Assembly: GCF_001042675.1 (NCBI RefSeq)
Contig: NZ_AP012333.1
Span: forward strand, 1,240,001-1,304,000
Source: Parascardovia denticolens DSM 10105 = JCM 12538
GTDB taxonomy: Bacteria; Actinomycetota; Actinomycetes; Actinomycetales; Bifidobacteriaceae
DNA length: 64,000 nt
Direction of reading: 5' to 3'
The translations under genes and the position numbers were made by a program. Under the pieces are notes generated by a model. The model saw nothing but the letters and a program-made list of their open reading frames with translations. It was not told where the DNA came from and searched no databases. How positions within the stretch are numbered: position 1 is the first letter of the stretch; each line of letters opens with the position of its first letter. Below, piece after piece: positions 56,454-64,000 of this stretch.

Positions 56454-56636
56454 CACGCCTCCTGTGACCAAGCAACGGAAATACTTCGTTCATATAGCAT
56501 ATTTATACAATATAGTCAGAGGGGTGGATTTATCTATATTTTCTTCTTACAATGTGTAAAATCTTATAAATCGTTAAATCGATCACGGGGTAAGCTTGAT
56601 CTCTGAATGTCGAAGCCACGGCTTTCCGGCCCCAAA

Positions 56637-57131
56637 TCAGTCCAAATCGGCGCCTTTCATGTTGTGCAGACGCATCTGCCTTTGGGCCTCCCGTTTGTCC
56701 TGCTCCTCGCGCAAAGCCTGGCGCTTGTCATACTCCTTCTTACCCTTGGCCAAGGCGATCTCCACTTTGACCCTCCCCTCTTTGAAGTAGAGGGACAGGG
56801 GGACGATCGTGTAGCCCTTGGCCTGGATCCCACGCTCGAAGCGGGTGATTTGATCGGCGTGCAGAAGGAGCTTGCGTTTACGTTTGGGGGCGTGGTTGGT
56901 CCAAGTGCCGTTGAGGTACTCGGGGATGTTCGCCCCTTCCAACCACATCTCATGATGAGGGTCGATGGTCACGAATGCCTGGCTGAGGGAGGCCCGCCCT
57001 TCCCTCAGGCTCTTGACCTCCGTCCCACGCAGGACCAGACCGGCCTCCACCCTGTTCTCCAGAGTGTAGTCGTGGCGGGCCCTGCGGTTGAGGGCGATCA
57101 CTTGCATGTCATCGGACTGTTTTTTAGCCAT
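56637..57131 (-). CDS. smpB: SsrA-binding protein
   Basis: Binds tmRNA and delivers it to stalled ribosomes in trans-translation. The 164 residues show NRRARHDYTLENRVEAGLVL, the RNA-contact GTEVKSLREGRASLSQAFV, NHAPKRKRKLLLH and the basic C-terminal tail KGKKEYDKRQALREEQDKREAQR that enters the mRNA channel. No tmRNA gene was recognised in the window. It is the last gene of the prfB-ftsE-ftsX-hydrolase-smpB series. Confidence 0.97.
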   Translation of the reverse strand: MAKKQSDDMQVIALNRRARHDYTLENRVEAGLVLRGTEVKSLREGRASLSQAFVTIDPHHEMWLEGANIPEYLNGTWTNHAPKRKRKLLLHADQITRFERGIQAKGYTIVPLSLYFKEGRVKVEIALAKGKKEYDKRQALREEQDKREAQRQMRLHNMKGADLD

Positions 57132-57146
57132 GGAATCCGCCTCGGG

Positions 57147-57167
57147 CCCCAGCTGGGAAAGCTGGGG
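57147..57167 (-). promoter_or_regulatory. Perfect hairpin in the smpB leader
   Basis: CCCCAGCT and AGCTGGGG pair around a five-base loop, ending 15 bases before the smpB ATG and next to its GAGG ribosome site. No T-run follows. It could terminate poorly or influence translation. Confidence 0.5.
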
Positions 57168-57235
57168 TTAATTGAGAACAATAAAGAACAATAGAGAATG
57201 AAGAGTCAGTAGGGAGAAATAATCGGGAGAGATGA

Positions 57236-58723
57236 TCAGTAGTGGACGTATCGGTAGGAGGAAGCGTTGCCCAAGATGCGGGTATGGGCCACGCCCATAT
57301 AGACGGCCCCGCATTCGGAAACCAGGATCCGGTTCCCGGGCAGGACCTGTTCCACGACGGCGACGTGCCCATAGACCGGGGCCGAGCCGGCCTGACCCGG
57401 ATAGAAGGAGACGGCGGCGCCCACATGAGGGATGTTGTTCACGTAGTACCCCAAAGCGGCCGCCTTACCGGCCCAATCGGTCCCATTGCCCAGGTAGGAG
57501 CCGGCGGGCAGACCCAGCTGGGTACGGCGGATATAGGCGTACCAAGTGCACTGGCTCCAGGGGTAGGCGTTCCCCCAGATGCCGGGGATGCGGCCGGTGG
57601 CGTGGCCGTAGCAACTGGTGGCCGTCGCCGGGCAGTTGCCGGGGACGGAATAGTTCATGCCGGAGGCGCCGGCTGAGGAATTGACGGTATTGCTCGGAGT
57701 CGCGGGGGCCGGGGCCGATGAGCCGCTGGAATAGGACCGGGATCCCCCGGACGAAGCTCGTGCCGCGTTCGCTCGGGCGGCGGCCGCGGCGGCGGCGCGT
57801 TGGCGGGCCAGCTGGGCGTTGTATTGCTGAGCCGCGTAGGCGGCGGCCCGGGCCTGCTCGGCCTTGCGCTGCTCTTCCAGCTTCTTGTTGTAGGCGGTCA
57901 CCGCCTGCTGGGCCTGGAGCACTGCCACCGCCTCCTGGGAGGCCTTGGTGGTCAGCTCGGATTTGCGGGCGGTCAAAGTGGTCTGCTTCTGCTCGGCCTG
58001 GGTGCGCAAGGCGTCCAAAGAGTCGGCCCTCTGCTGGGCGGCGGCGGCCGCGGCCCGGGCGGAGGCAGAAGCGGAATCCGCCTGCCGCTTCAGAACGGCG
58101 ACCTTGGCCTCGATCGCCTTCAGCCTTTCCTTGCGGTTCATGGAAGAGTTGAGCTCATTGGCGGACGCGTTGGCCTTGTTGGCTTCCACCCGGCCCACAG
58201 CGGCGTCGGCCTGCATGTTGCGCACGAAGCTCTTGCCGTTCTTGGACCCGGTGACCACCTGGACGATCTGGCTGGAATCGGAGCTATGGAAGCTTTGCCG
58301 GGCGGCTTGGGCCGTGGCCGCCTTGGAATCGTCGTAGTCCAAGCCAGTCTGCTTGATCTTCGCCTCCAAAGTGGCCTTGTCCCCTTGGGCGGCGGTCAGC
58401 CTTTGGCCGGTCTCCTGGGCGGTCTCCTGAGCCTTGGCCGCGGCGTCTTGAGCCGAGGCCAGATTGGACTCAGCCGCGGGGATTTGATTGTTGACCAAAT
58501 CGTTCAGTTGCAGGATGGTCTGCTTGAGGTCGGACTTGACCCCTGCCAACTCCGCGTTCACATGGGCCTGACTGGTCTGGGCCTTGGTCAGGTCCTGATA
58601 AGGATCGGCGAGCGCCTTCGGGGCAGGTTCCACCGTGAAGGCGGCCATGGCGCCGGCGATCAAGGCGATGGCTGCCATCGCCCCAACGAACGCGCGGTTC
58701 CTGCTGTTCTTCTTGAGCTCCAT
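57236..58723 (-). CDS. Coiled-coil CHAP-domain peptidoglycan hydrolase (PcsB-like)
   Basis: A 495-residue secreted protein: signal helix (AFVGAMAAIALIAGAMAAF, site near ALA/DP), a long coiled coil (about residues 40-320, rich in Ala, Gln and Lys), a Ser/Ala/Pro linker and a C-terminal CHAP domain (about 370-495). The catalytic Cys lies in YPWSQCTWYAYIRR and the His in APVYGHVAVVEQV. The domain plan matches PcsB, whose coiled coil is driven by FtsEX to activate septal hydrolysis. ftsX is the next gene upstream, which fits. The exact bond cut is unknown. Confidence 0.92.
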   Translation of the reverse strand: MELKKNSRNRAFVGAMAAIALIAGAMAAFTVEPAPKALADPYQDLTKAQTSQAHVNAELAGVKSDLKQTILQLNDLVNNQIPAAESNLASAQDAAAKAQETAQETGQRLTAAQGDKATLEAKIKQTGLDYDDSKAATAQAARQSFHSSDSSQIVQVVTGSKNGKSFVRNMQADAAVGRVEANKANASANELNSSMNRKERLKAIEAKVAVLKRQADSASASARAAAAAAQQRADSLDALRTQAEQKQTTLTARKSELTTKASQEAVAVLQAQQAVTAYNKKLEEQRKAEQARAAAYAAQQYNAQLARQRAAAAAAARANAARASSGGSRSYSSGSSAPAPATPSNTVNSSAGASGMNYSVPGNCPATATSCYGHATGRIPGIWGNAYPWSQCTWYAYIRRTQLGLPAGSYLGNGTDWAGKAAALGYYVNNIPHVGAAVSFYPGQAGSAPVYGHVAVVEQVLPGNRILVSECGAVYMGVAHTRILGNASSYRYVHY

Positions 58724-58989
58724 GCGGATTCACCTCAATCCTGTGTGTCTTTTCCCGTCCCAGACCCATCCTGGACCCGTACCGAATCCTCGATGCGATC
58801 CCAACCCGTCTGTTTCCGGTCTCTTTCGATTGTACTGCCTATGAATTTATCCAAGCTGAAATCCACCCAATTCCAACGGAATCTTCGATTTCCCCTGTCG
58901 GTCGCCTTCCCCATCGACCTTCACCATACCGTTACATTCTAGACTGCCGGGCTGAAAAAGCAAGGGGAAAGACTGGAATCCGCTCATGA

Positions 58990-59913
58990 TTACGCTTTCA
59001 GGTAGCGCCGCAAGGAGACGCTGGAAGCGATGATGGACAAAAGCACAGCCCCCACCACAAGGAAGGGGGAGATGGCCAAGACGGTCTTCAGATCGATCAT
59101 GGTCATCCAGGTCATGTTCTTCGCCGCCCAATCAGTGATGAAGACTTTCACGATGATCCCCAAAGCCAGGCAGGACAGGAGGGACCCTATCAGAGAGACG
59201 AAGACGCCTTCAAGGATGAAAGGCATGCGGATGGTCCAGTTGGAAGCGCCGACCAGGCGCATGATCTCGGTCTGGGTCTTGCGGGAGGCGGCCGAAAGCC
59301 TGATGGTGGTCCCGGTCAGGAGGATGGCCACCAGGATCATGATGACCGCCAGGATCACCGTCCCCACCGTCACGTTGTTCATGACGGAGATGATGGGGTC
59401 GAAGACCTCGCGCTGGTCCTCCACGCTCTCCACGTACTTCTTGTTGGAGAGGACTTCGGAGACCACCTTGTATTTGCTGGGGTCCTTCAGCCTGAGGTGG
59501 AGGGAGTCCTGCATGTCCCCCGCGGTCAGGGTACGGCCATTGTAAACCCCTCCCGGATAACGCTTCAGGAAGGTGTCCCGGTAGAAATCGGCCTTGCTCA
59601 CGTAGGTGATCTTCGAGACCACCCCTTCCGTGTCGTTCATGATCGAATCCTCGATCTGGACGATCTGGTCCTGGCTGGGTGATTTCCCGCTCGAGCAATT
59701 GGCCGATGTGCTGGTGCCGTCCGGGCAAAGCCAGACCACCACCTCCACCTGGGAATACCATTCGCTTTGGGCCCTTTGCACTTGGGCCTGGGTGAGAACG
59801 GAGGCCCCGACGAAAAGGAAGGAGATGAAAGTCACCAAAAGCAGGGAGATGACCATGACCCCGTTATGGCGCAGGCTGTTCCATGTCTCCGAAAGAATGA
59901 GTCGTAAACGCAT
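58990..59913 (-). CDS. ftsX: Cell division protein FtsX
   Basis: A 307-residue membrane protein with one N-terminal helix (GVMVISLLLVTFISFLFVGASV), an outer domain of about 145 residues and three further helices, the usual FtsX topology. The outer domain has YVSKADFYRDTFLKRYPG and the cytoplasmic loop RKTQTEIMRLVGASNWTIRMPFILEG. With FtsE it forms an ABC-like complex that transmits ATP hydrolysis to peptidoglycan hydrolases. It starts 14 bases after the ftsE stop. Confidence 0.95.
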   Translation of the reverse strand: MRLRLILSETWNSLRHNGVMVISLLLVTFISFLFVGASVLTQAQVQRAQSEWYSQVEVVVWLCPDGTSTSANCSSGKSPSQDQIVQIEDSIMNDTEGVVSKITYVSKADFYRDTFLKRYPGGVYNGRTLTAGDMQDSLHLRLKDPSKYKVVSEVLSNKKYVESVEDQREVFDPIISVMNNVTVGTVILAVIMILVAILLTGTTIRLSAASRKTQTEIMRLVGASNWTIRMPFILEGVFVSLIGSLLSCLALGIIVKVFITDWAAKNMTWMTMIDLKTVLAISPFLVVGAVLLSIIASSVSLRRYLKA

Positions 59914-59927
59914 GCTCGCTGTCCTTC

Positions 59928-61268
59928 CTAGTCCTGCTTGCCTTGCTGCTTGTCGTGGGTCTCGGCGGCTTGGTCGGTCTTTTGGACTTCGTGGTCCTCA
60001 TGATTGTGATTGTCGTGGCCTTCCTGATTATCGCCTTCATGATTGTCTGCGGCTTGGTTGCTGGACTCCTGTATGGAGGCCTGATCCGGCCTCTGCTCCG
60101 ATTGGCCTTGCCCTTGCTCCGATTGCCGATTCGACTGCTCCGATTGGTCTGAGCACTGATCCGGCTGCTTGGATTGGTCCGGCTTCCGTTCGGATTCCTC
60201 CCCCATCAGGCCTTTGCCCCAGGTCAGGGTGTCCTCCACCGATTGGAAAGTCTGGGAGTAGCGGCCGGTGTTGCCGGAATGGACGTTGCGGGCAAGACGA
60301 CGTAGACCAGCGTCACGGTCTTCCTCGGTTCCATCCAAGTCAGCCCGATCATTCCCCCCGGACTTGGAGAGATCGGCCTTGAAAAGGAAGTCGGGCGTAG
60401 AGGTGGAAGCGAGAGAAGCGGCGGAAGCAGACACGGCTGGCGAATCATCGGCACCGGTCGCTTCGAAGTCCTTAGCCCCGGTCTTCCAGGCCGATTTCAG
60501 AGCGGACCTTTGAGCCGACTTCTGGGCTGATTTCTGAGCCGTCGAATTCGCCTCCACTTCCTCATCGGGGAAGTAGACCGACGAATCATAGCCGCCCTTC
60601 CGCTCATCACGGACGACTGTGCCGTTATGCAGCTCAACCACCCGCTTACGCATGGAGTTGACGATTTCCTCGTTGTGGGTCGCCATGACGATGGTGGTGC
60701 CGGTCCGGTTGATGGCGTCCAGGACTTCCATGATCCCCACCGAGGTGGTCGGGTCCAGGTTCCCGGTCGGTTCGTCGGCCAGGATGATCTGCGGATGGTT
60801 GACGTAAGCGCGGGCGATGGCCACCCTCTGCACTTCGCCGCCGGACAGCTCGTGGGGCAGACGGTCCTCCTTGCCCTTCAGGCCGACCGCCTCCAGCACC
60901 TGAGGCACGAGAGTCCTGATGGTGGATCGTTTGGTGCCGATCACTTCCAAAGCGAAAGCCACGTTCTGGTAGACCGTCTTGTTCTCCAGAAGCTTGTAAT
61001 CCTGGAAGACGAAGCCGATGGTCCTGCGATACTGGGGCACATGACGGTTCGGCATCCGCCGCAGGTCGTTCCCCGCCACGCGGATGTCTCCTTCCGTCGC
61101 TTCCTCCTCCCGCAAAAGCAGGCTGAGCAAGGTGCTCTTGCCCGCGCCGGAAGCGCCGACCAGGAAGACGAACTCGCCCCGGTCGATGCTCAAATCGACC
61201 TTGTCCAAAGCCGGGCGCGAAGCATGCGGGTAGATCTTGCTGACGTGGTCCAAAGTAATCAAAGCCAT
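59928..61268 (-). CDS. ftsE: Cell division ATP-binding protein FtsE with long disordered C-terminus
   Basis: Residues 1-220 are a complete Fts[52 protein letters not shown] and [19 protein letters not shown]. The other 226 residues have no homologue in E. coli FtsE (222 residues). They contain a four-residue repeat ([19 protein letters not shown]), acidic stretches, and a final Gln/Ser-rich then His/Asp/Glu-rich part ([20 protein letters not shown]). Such extensions are typical of bifidobacterial FtsE; their role is unknown. Confidence 0.94.
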   Translation of the reverse strand: MALITLDHVSKIYPHASRPALDKVDLSIDRGEFVFLVGASGAGKSTLLSLLLREEEATEGDIRVAGNDLRRMPNRHVPQYRRTIGFVFQDYKLLENKTVYQNVAFALEVIGTKRSTIRTLVPQVLEAVGLKGKEDRLPHELSGGEVQRVAIARAYVNHPQIILADEPTGNLDPTTSVGIMEVLDAINRTGTTIVMATHNEEIVNSMRKRVVELHNGTVVRDERKGGYDSSVYFPDEEVEANSTAQKSAQKSAQRSALKSAWKTGAKDFEATGADDSPAVSASAASLASTSTPDFLFKADLSKSGGNDRADLDGTEEDRDAGLRRLARNVHSGNTGRYSQTFQSVEDTLTWGKGLMGEESERKPDQSKQPDQCSDQSEQSNRQSEQGQGQSEQRPDQASIQESSNQAADNHEGDNQEGHDNHNHEDHEVQKTDQAAETHDKQQGKQD

Positions 61269-61385
61269 AAAAATTCCTTTACTGAAATTCCTTTGCTGAA
61301 AGCCTGACGGCCTTCAGGGGTCTTCCTAGGTCTTTCCCCGACGAACCGGCCCGATGGGACCGACTTGGGGTCAAGACCGTCCGGC

Positions 61386-62519
61386 CTACCGGGCCTCCTG
61401 TTCCTGTCGTGCTTCTTTCCTTTGCTGATGCCGCCAGCGGATGCCGGCGTCGATGAAACCGTCGATGTCCCCGTCGAAAACGGCCTGGGGATCCGAAGTC
61501 TCGTAGCCTGTACGCAGATCTTTGACCATCTGATAAGGATGCAGGACGTAAGACCGCATCTGGTCGCCCCAGGAGGCCTTGATGTCTCCGGCCAATTCCT
61601 TCTTCTTCGCCGCTTCCTCCTCCTGTTTGAGGACCAGAAGGCGGGATTGGAGGACGGCCATGGCGGCCGCCCGATTCTGGATCTGGCTGCGTTCATCCTG
61701 CATAGTGACCACGATACCGGTAGGCAAGTGGGTCAGGCGGACGGCCGAGTAGGTGGTGTTGACCCCCTGCCCGCCGGGGCCGTGGGACATATAGGTGTCC
61801 ACGCGCACGTCGCTGTCCGGGACGTCGATGTGGTCTGTCGGCTCCACCAAGGGGATCACTTCCACGGCGGCGAAAGAGGTCTGCCGACGGGAATTGTTGT
61901 CGAAGGGAGAGATGCGGACCAGGCGGTGGGTCCCTCCCTCCACTGACAGCTTCCCGTAAGCGTAGGGGGCGTCCACACGGAAGGTGGCCGATTTGATGCC
62001 GGCCTCTTCAGCGTAGGAAGTGTCGATCACTTGGACCTTGTACTGATGCCTTTCCGCCCAGCGGATATACATGCGCATCAGCATCTGGGCCCAGTCGGCG
62101 GCGTCCACCCCGCCCGCGCCGGAACGGATGGTGACCACGGCCGCACGGTTGTCATACTCGCCGTCAAGCAAGGTTTGGATTTCGATGTCGGACAGGTCTT
62201 TGGACAGCTTTTTCAGCTCGCTCCAAGCCTCCTGCTTGCTGTCCTCATCCTCTTCCTCCATTCCCAAGGAGTAGAGGGTGTCGATATCGTCAAGGCGCTG
62301 ACCGGCCTCGGTCAGGCGTTTGTATTCGGCTTGGCTGGCGGACAGGTTCGACGTGACCCTCTGAGCCGTTTCGGGGTCGTCCCACAGCCCTGGGGCGCTG
62401 GCCTGTTTTTCCAATTCCGCGATTTTTCCGCGCAAGGAATCCAAGCCCACCGCCTGGGTTATGGTCTCGTATTTGGAACGCGCTTCGCCTAAATCCTGAG
62501 TAAAGTCATAGTCTGCCAC
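61386..62519 (-). CDS. prfB: Peptide chain release factor 2
   Basis: Recognises UAA/UGA stop codons and triggers peptide release. The 377 residues include the stop-codon-reading SPF in [19 protein letters not shown] and the peptidyl-transferase GGQ in [19 protein letters not shown]. The GTG start at 62519 gives [11 protein letters not shown] as expected; the frame extends to 62585 without support. There is no internal programmed frameshift, unlike many bacterial prfB genes, as is usual in actinobacteria. It begins the cell-division gene series. Confidence 0.95.
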   Translation of the reverse strand: MADYDFTQDLGEARSKYETITQAVGLDSLRGKIAELEKQASAPGLWDDPETAQRVTSNLSASQAEYKRLTEAGQRLDDIDTLYSLGMEEEDEDSKQEAWSELKKLSKDLSDIEIQTLLDGEYDNRAAVVTIRSGAGGVDAADWAQMLMRMYIRWAERHQYKVQVIDTSYAEEAGIKSATFRVDAPYAYGKLSVEGGTHRLVRISPFDNNSRRQTSFAAVEVIPLVEPTDHIDVPDSDVRVDTYMSHGPGGQGVNTTYSAVRLTHLPTGIVVTMQDERSQIQNRAAAMAVLQSRLLVLKQEEEAAKKKELAGDIKASWGDQMRSYVLHPYQMVKDLRTGYETSDPQAVFDGDIDGFIDAGIRWRHQQRKEARQEQEAR

Positions 62520-62651
62520 AAACCTAACCTTAACGCATAAGGGCCAAAAGCAAGGAAATAGGCCATTTTTTAACATCCTCAGCACAAAGGGGAGGATATT
62601 TGCACATTTCGCTTACAAATCAACCCAAAAGCACGTAATGGCCGTCCAAAG

Positions 62652-62771
62652 CAGCTTGATCCAAGGTTGCTTGATTCAACGTTGCTTGAAGGGGCCACTT
62701 GGAAGCTGCTTGAAAGCTGCTTGAAAATCACTAATTGCTTAAGGAAGTTACTTAAATGAAGCTACTTGAGG
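62652..62771. repeat. Degenerate 15-bp-period repeat between prfB and map
   Basis: About eight units, clearest as CAGCTTGATCCAAGG, TTGCTTGATTCAACG and TTGCTTGAAGGGGCC, then GAAAGCTGCTTGAAA. The word GCTTGA occurs at least five times. The last unit overlaps the final codons of map. Confidence 0.7.
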
Positions 62772-63559
62772 AGGTCCTTTTCATGGGGGCGCTTGGTCAG
62801 GATGATCGGGCCCTCATCGGTGATAGCGATGGTGTGTTCGCTGTGAGCCCCACGGGAGCCGTCCACGGATTTGAGGGTCCAGCCGTCCTTGGAATCCTGG
62901 TAAAGCTCATCCGTCGTCTGGAAGAACCAAGGCTCGATGGCGATCACCAGCCCCGGGCGCAGGCGATAACCTCGACCGGCCCTGCCATCGTTGGCCACAT
63001 AAGGCTCTCCATGCATGATATGCCCCACCCCGTGGCCGCCGAACTCCAGGTTGACCGGATATCCATACCCTGCGGCGACTTCCCCGATGGTGGAGGAAAT
63101 ATCGCCCAAGCGGTTCCCCGGAATGGCCATCTTGATGCCTTCGTGCAGGGCCTCCTCCGTGGCTTGGATGAGGCGGAGGTCCTCCGGGCGCTTATCCTGG
63201 CCGACCACGAAACTGATGGCGGAATCCCCCACCCATCCGGCGACGTTGATGGCCAGATCCAAGCTGACCAAATCCCCGTCCTTCAGATCATAATCGAAGG
63301 GAACCCCATGCAGGACGGCGTCATTGACGGACGTGCAGATGTAGTGGGCGAAAGGACCGGTACCGAAATCGGGAGCGTAATCCACATAGCAGGACTCGGC
63401 ATCCGGCCGGGCTTCGATCTGTTCCTTGACGTAGTTGTCGATGTCCAGCAGATTCGTGCCGACCGTCGTGGTTTCCTTCAAATGCTCCAGAATCTGACCG
63501 ACAAAAGCGCCGGCAGCACGCATCTCTTTGATCTCCTGCGGAGTCTTCAACTCGATCAT
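62762..63559 (-). CDS. map: Methionine aminopeptidase, type I
   Basis: Removes the initiator methionine from new proteins. The 265 residues carry the metal ligands in order: Asp in LDLAINVAGWVGD (two), His in GGHGVGHIMHGEP, Glu in AIEPWFF and Glu in SEHTIAIT. The substrate-pocket His lies in GTGPFAHYICTSVND. It has no N-terminal zinc extension. The gene precedes prfB on the same strand. Confidence 0.96.
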   Translation of the reverse strand: MIELKTPQEIKEMRAAGAFVGQILEHLKETTTVGTNLLDIDNYVKEQIEARPDAESCYVDYAPDFGTGPFAHYICTSVNDAVLHGVPFDYDLKDGDLVSLDLAINVAGWVGDSAISFVVGQDKRPEDLRLIQATEEALHEGIKMAIPGNRLGDISSTIGEVAAGYGYPVNLEFGGHGVGHIMHGEPYVANDGRAGRGYRLRPGLVIAIEPWFFQTTDELYQDSKDGWTLKSVDGSRGAHSEHTIAITDEGPIILTKRPHEKDLLK

Positions 63560-63943
63560 CGGTATTCGCCTATCCGTTTCCTCTGGTTTCTTCCGATTCC
63601 TTCGTGATCGGACGGGGCGGCGGCGAGCGAAACTCGACGACGCCTTGCGAAACCAACCTTGGTTTTCGGAAGACCTTGTTCATCCATTGACCTCCACTAT
63701 AGTAGTCGCCCCCTTCGGCAGACGGAATCGCGTCCTTTTCACTCTTGCTTGCGGGCTCGTGAAGAAGCTCTTCCCAAGCCCCCTCTCATAGCCCTTCCCA
63801 TGACGCTTCCTGCGGCCCTTCCCATGACGCTTCCCCTAATACTTCTACTTCCTATGGGCCTTCCTATGGTCCTTTCTTGGGATACGGACTTCCGCCAAAA
63901 ACCGCGGCCCCGTCCGTTCGCCTCTTCTTGCTAGGTTAGGAGC
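63560..63943. other. Divergent intergenic region with direct repeats
   Basis: No gene is supported between map and the gene starting at 63944. GCCCTTCCCATGACGCTTCC occurs twice (63791-63810 and 63815-63834), followed by related words such as CTTCCTATGG. The sequence CTATAGTAG near 63698 may be part of a promoter on either strand. Confidence 0.5.
63791..63834. repeat. 20-bp direct repeat, period 24
   Basis: Two identical 20-base copies with a four-base spacer. Degenerate further copies seem to follow up to about 63870. Confidence 0.85.
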
Positions 63944-64000
63944 ATGGAACAAACACATAATGAAACCAATGCCGAATTGCAAGGCATCCTTGATAACCTC
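63944..64000 (+). CDS. Start of an unidentified gene, cut by the window edge
   Basis: An ATG preceded by TTAGGAG opens MEQTHNETNAELQGILDNL and continues to the last base. Nineteen residues are not enough to name a family. The good ribosome site and divergent orientation to map support a real gene. Confidence 0.6.
   Translation, partial: MEQTHNETNAELQGILDNL

Noticed and set aside
56637-57235. tmRNA gene near smpB
   Set aside because: Neither a tRNA-Ala-like end nor a tag reading frame with an ALAA-type end was seen next to smpB.
61386-62519. Programmed frameshift in prfB
   Set aside because: The reading frame is continuous from the GTG start through the SPF and GGQ motifs, with no internal in-frame stop.

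Overview
The window looks like chromosomal DNA of a high-GC Gram-positive bacterium, most probably a member of the Bifidobacteriaceae. The evidence is the gene content and order (serS next to a diacylglycerol kinase gene and pgm; gatCAB; a DUF2469 gene; rplS-lepB-rnhB; prfB-ftsE-ftsX-CHAP hydrolase-smpB), the actinobacterial protein families, likely leaderless starts, and a long disordered tail on FtsE. I cannot name the species. Most of the window is ordinary housekeeping sequence; the less ordinary parts are three AT-richer islands and many short tandem repeats between genes.

Layout. 1-5.3 kb: end of an LtrA-like gene, tRNA-Ser beside serS, a lipid/diacylglycerol kinase and pgm. 5.5-10.2 kb: pnp and rpsO, mscL and a small membrane protein. 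10.3-15 kb: tRNA-Gly, a large polytopic membrane protein, rnhB-lepB and rplS. 15-22 kb: an FAD-dependent oxidoreductase, DUF2469, a GNAT protein and gatB-gatA-gatC. 21.9-25.3 kb: a lactococcin-972-type bacteriocin cassette (precursor, large membrane protein, ABC ATPase) directly upstream of gatC. 25.4-28.4 kb: a SpoU methyltransferase, a phosphoribosyltransferase-like protein, and a DUF559-like gene bounded by two 84-bp inverted elements. 28.4-35.7 kb: clpB with a probable HspR/HAIR operator, a nucleoside hydrolase, an orphan NMT1-type binding lipoprotein, and argS beside tRNA-Arg. 36-44 kb: CYTH protein, YbbN-like protein, a lipoprotein/membrane-protein pair, then an FMN riboswitch controlling ribU and a three-domain ECF fusion (ATPase-ATPase-EcfT). 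44-45.7 kb: an AT-rich island with a twice-frameshifted secreted-protein gene. 45.8-64 kb: coaX, an MFS exporter, a pseudouridine synthase, NAD(P)H-hydrate dehydratase, glmS, an FMN reductase, a polar amino-acid ABC transporter, smpB, CHAP hydrolase, ftsX, ftsE, prfB, map, and the first codons of an unidentified gene.

Working together: riboflavin uptake (ribU plus its ECF module) sits under an FMN riboswitch; FtsEX is encoded next to the coiled-coil CHAP hydrolase it probably activates; the bacteriocin cassette is complete in gene types, but the precursor's best start signal is out of frame by one base; and two aminoacyl-tRNA synthetase genes each lie beside a cognate tRNA gene.

A recurrent unusual trait is degenerate tandem repetition with a period close to 15 bp, in several intergenic regions and in the ends or middles of a few genes. 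Several loci share a CGGAAAAC-like core. All assignments come from reading the sequence; no database search was run.
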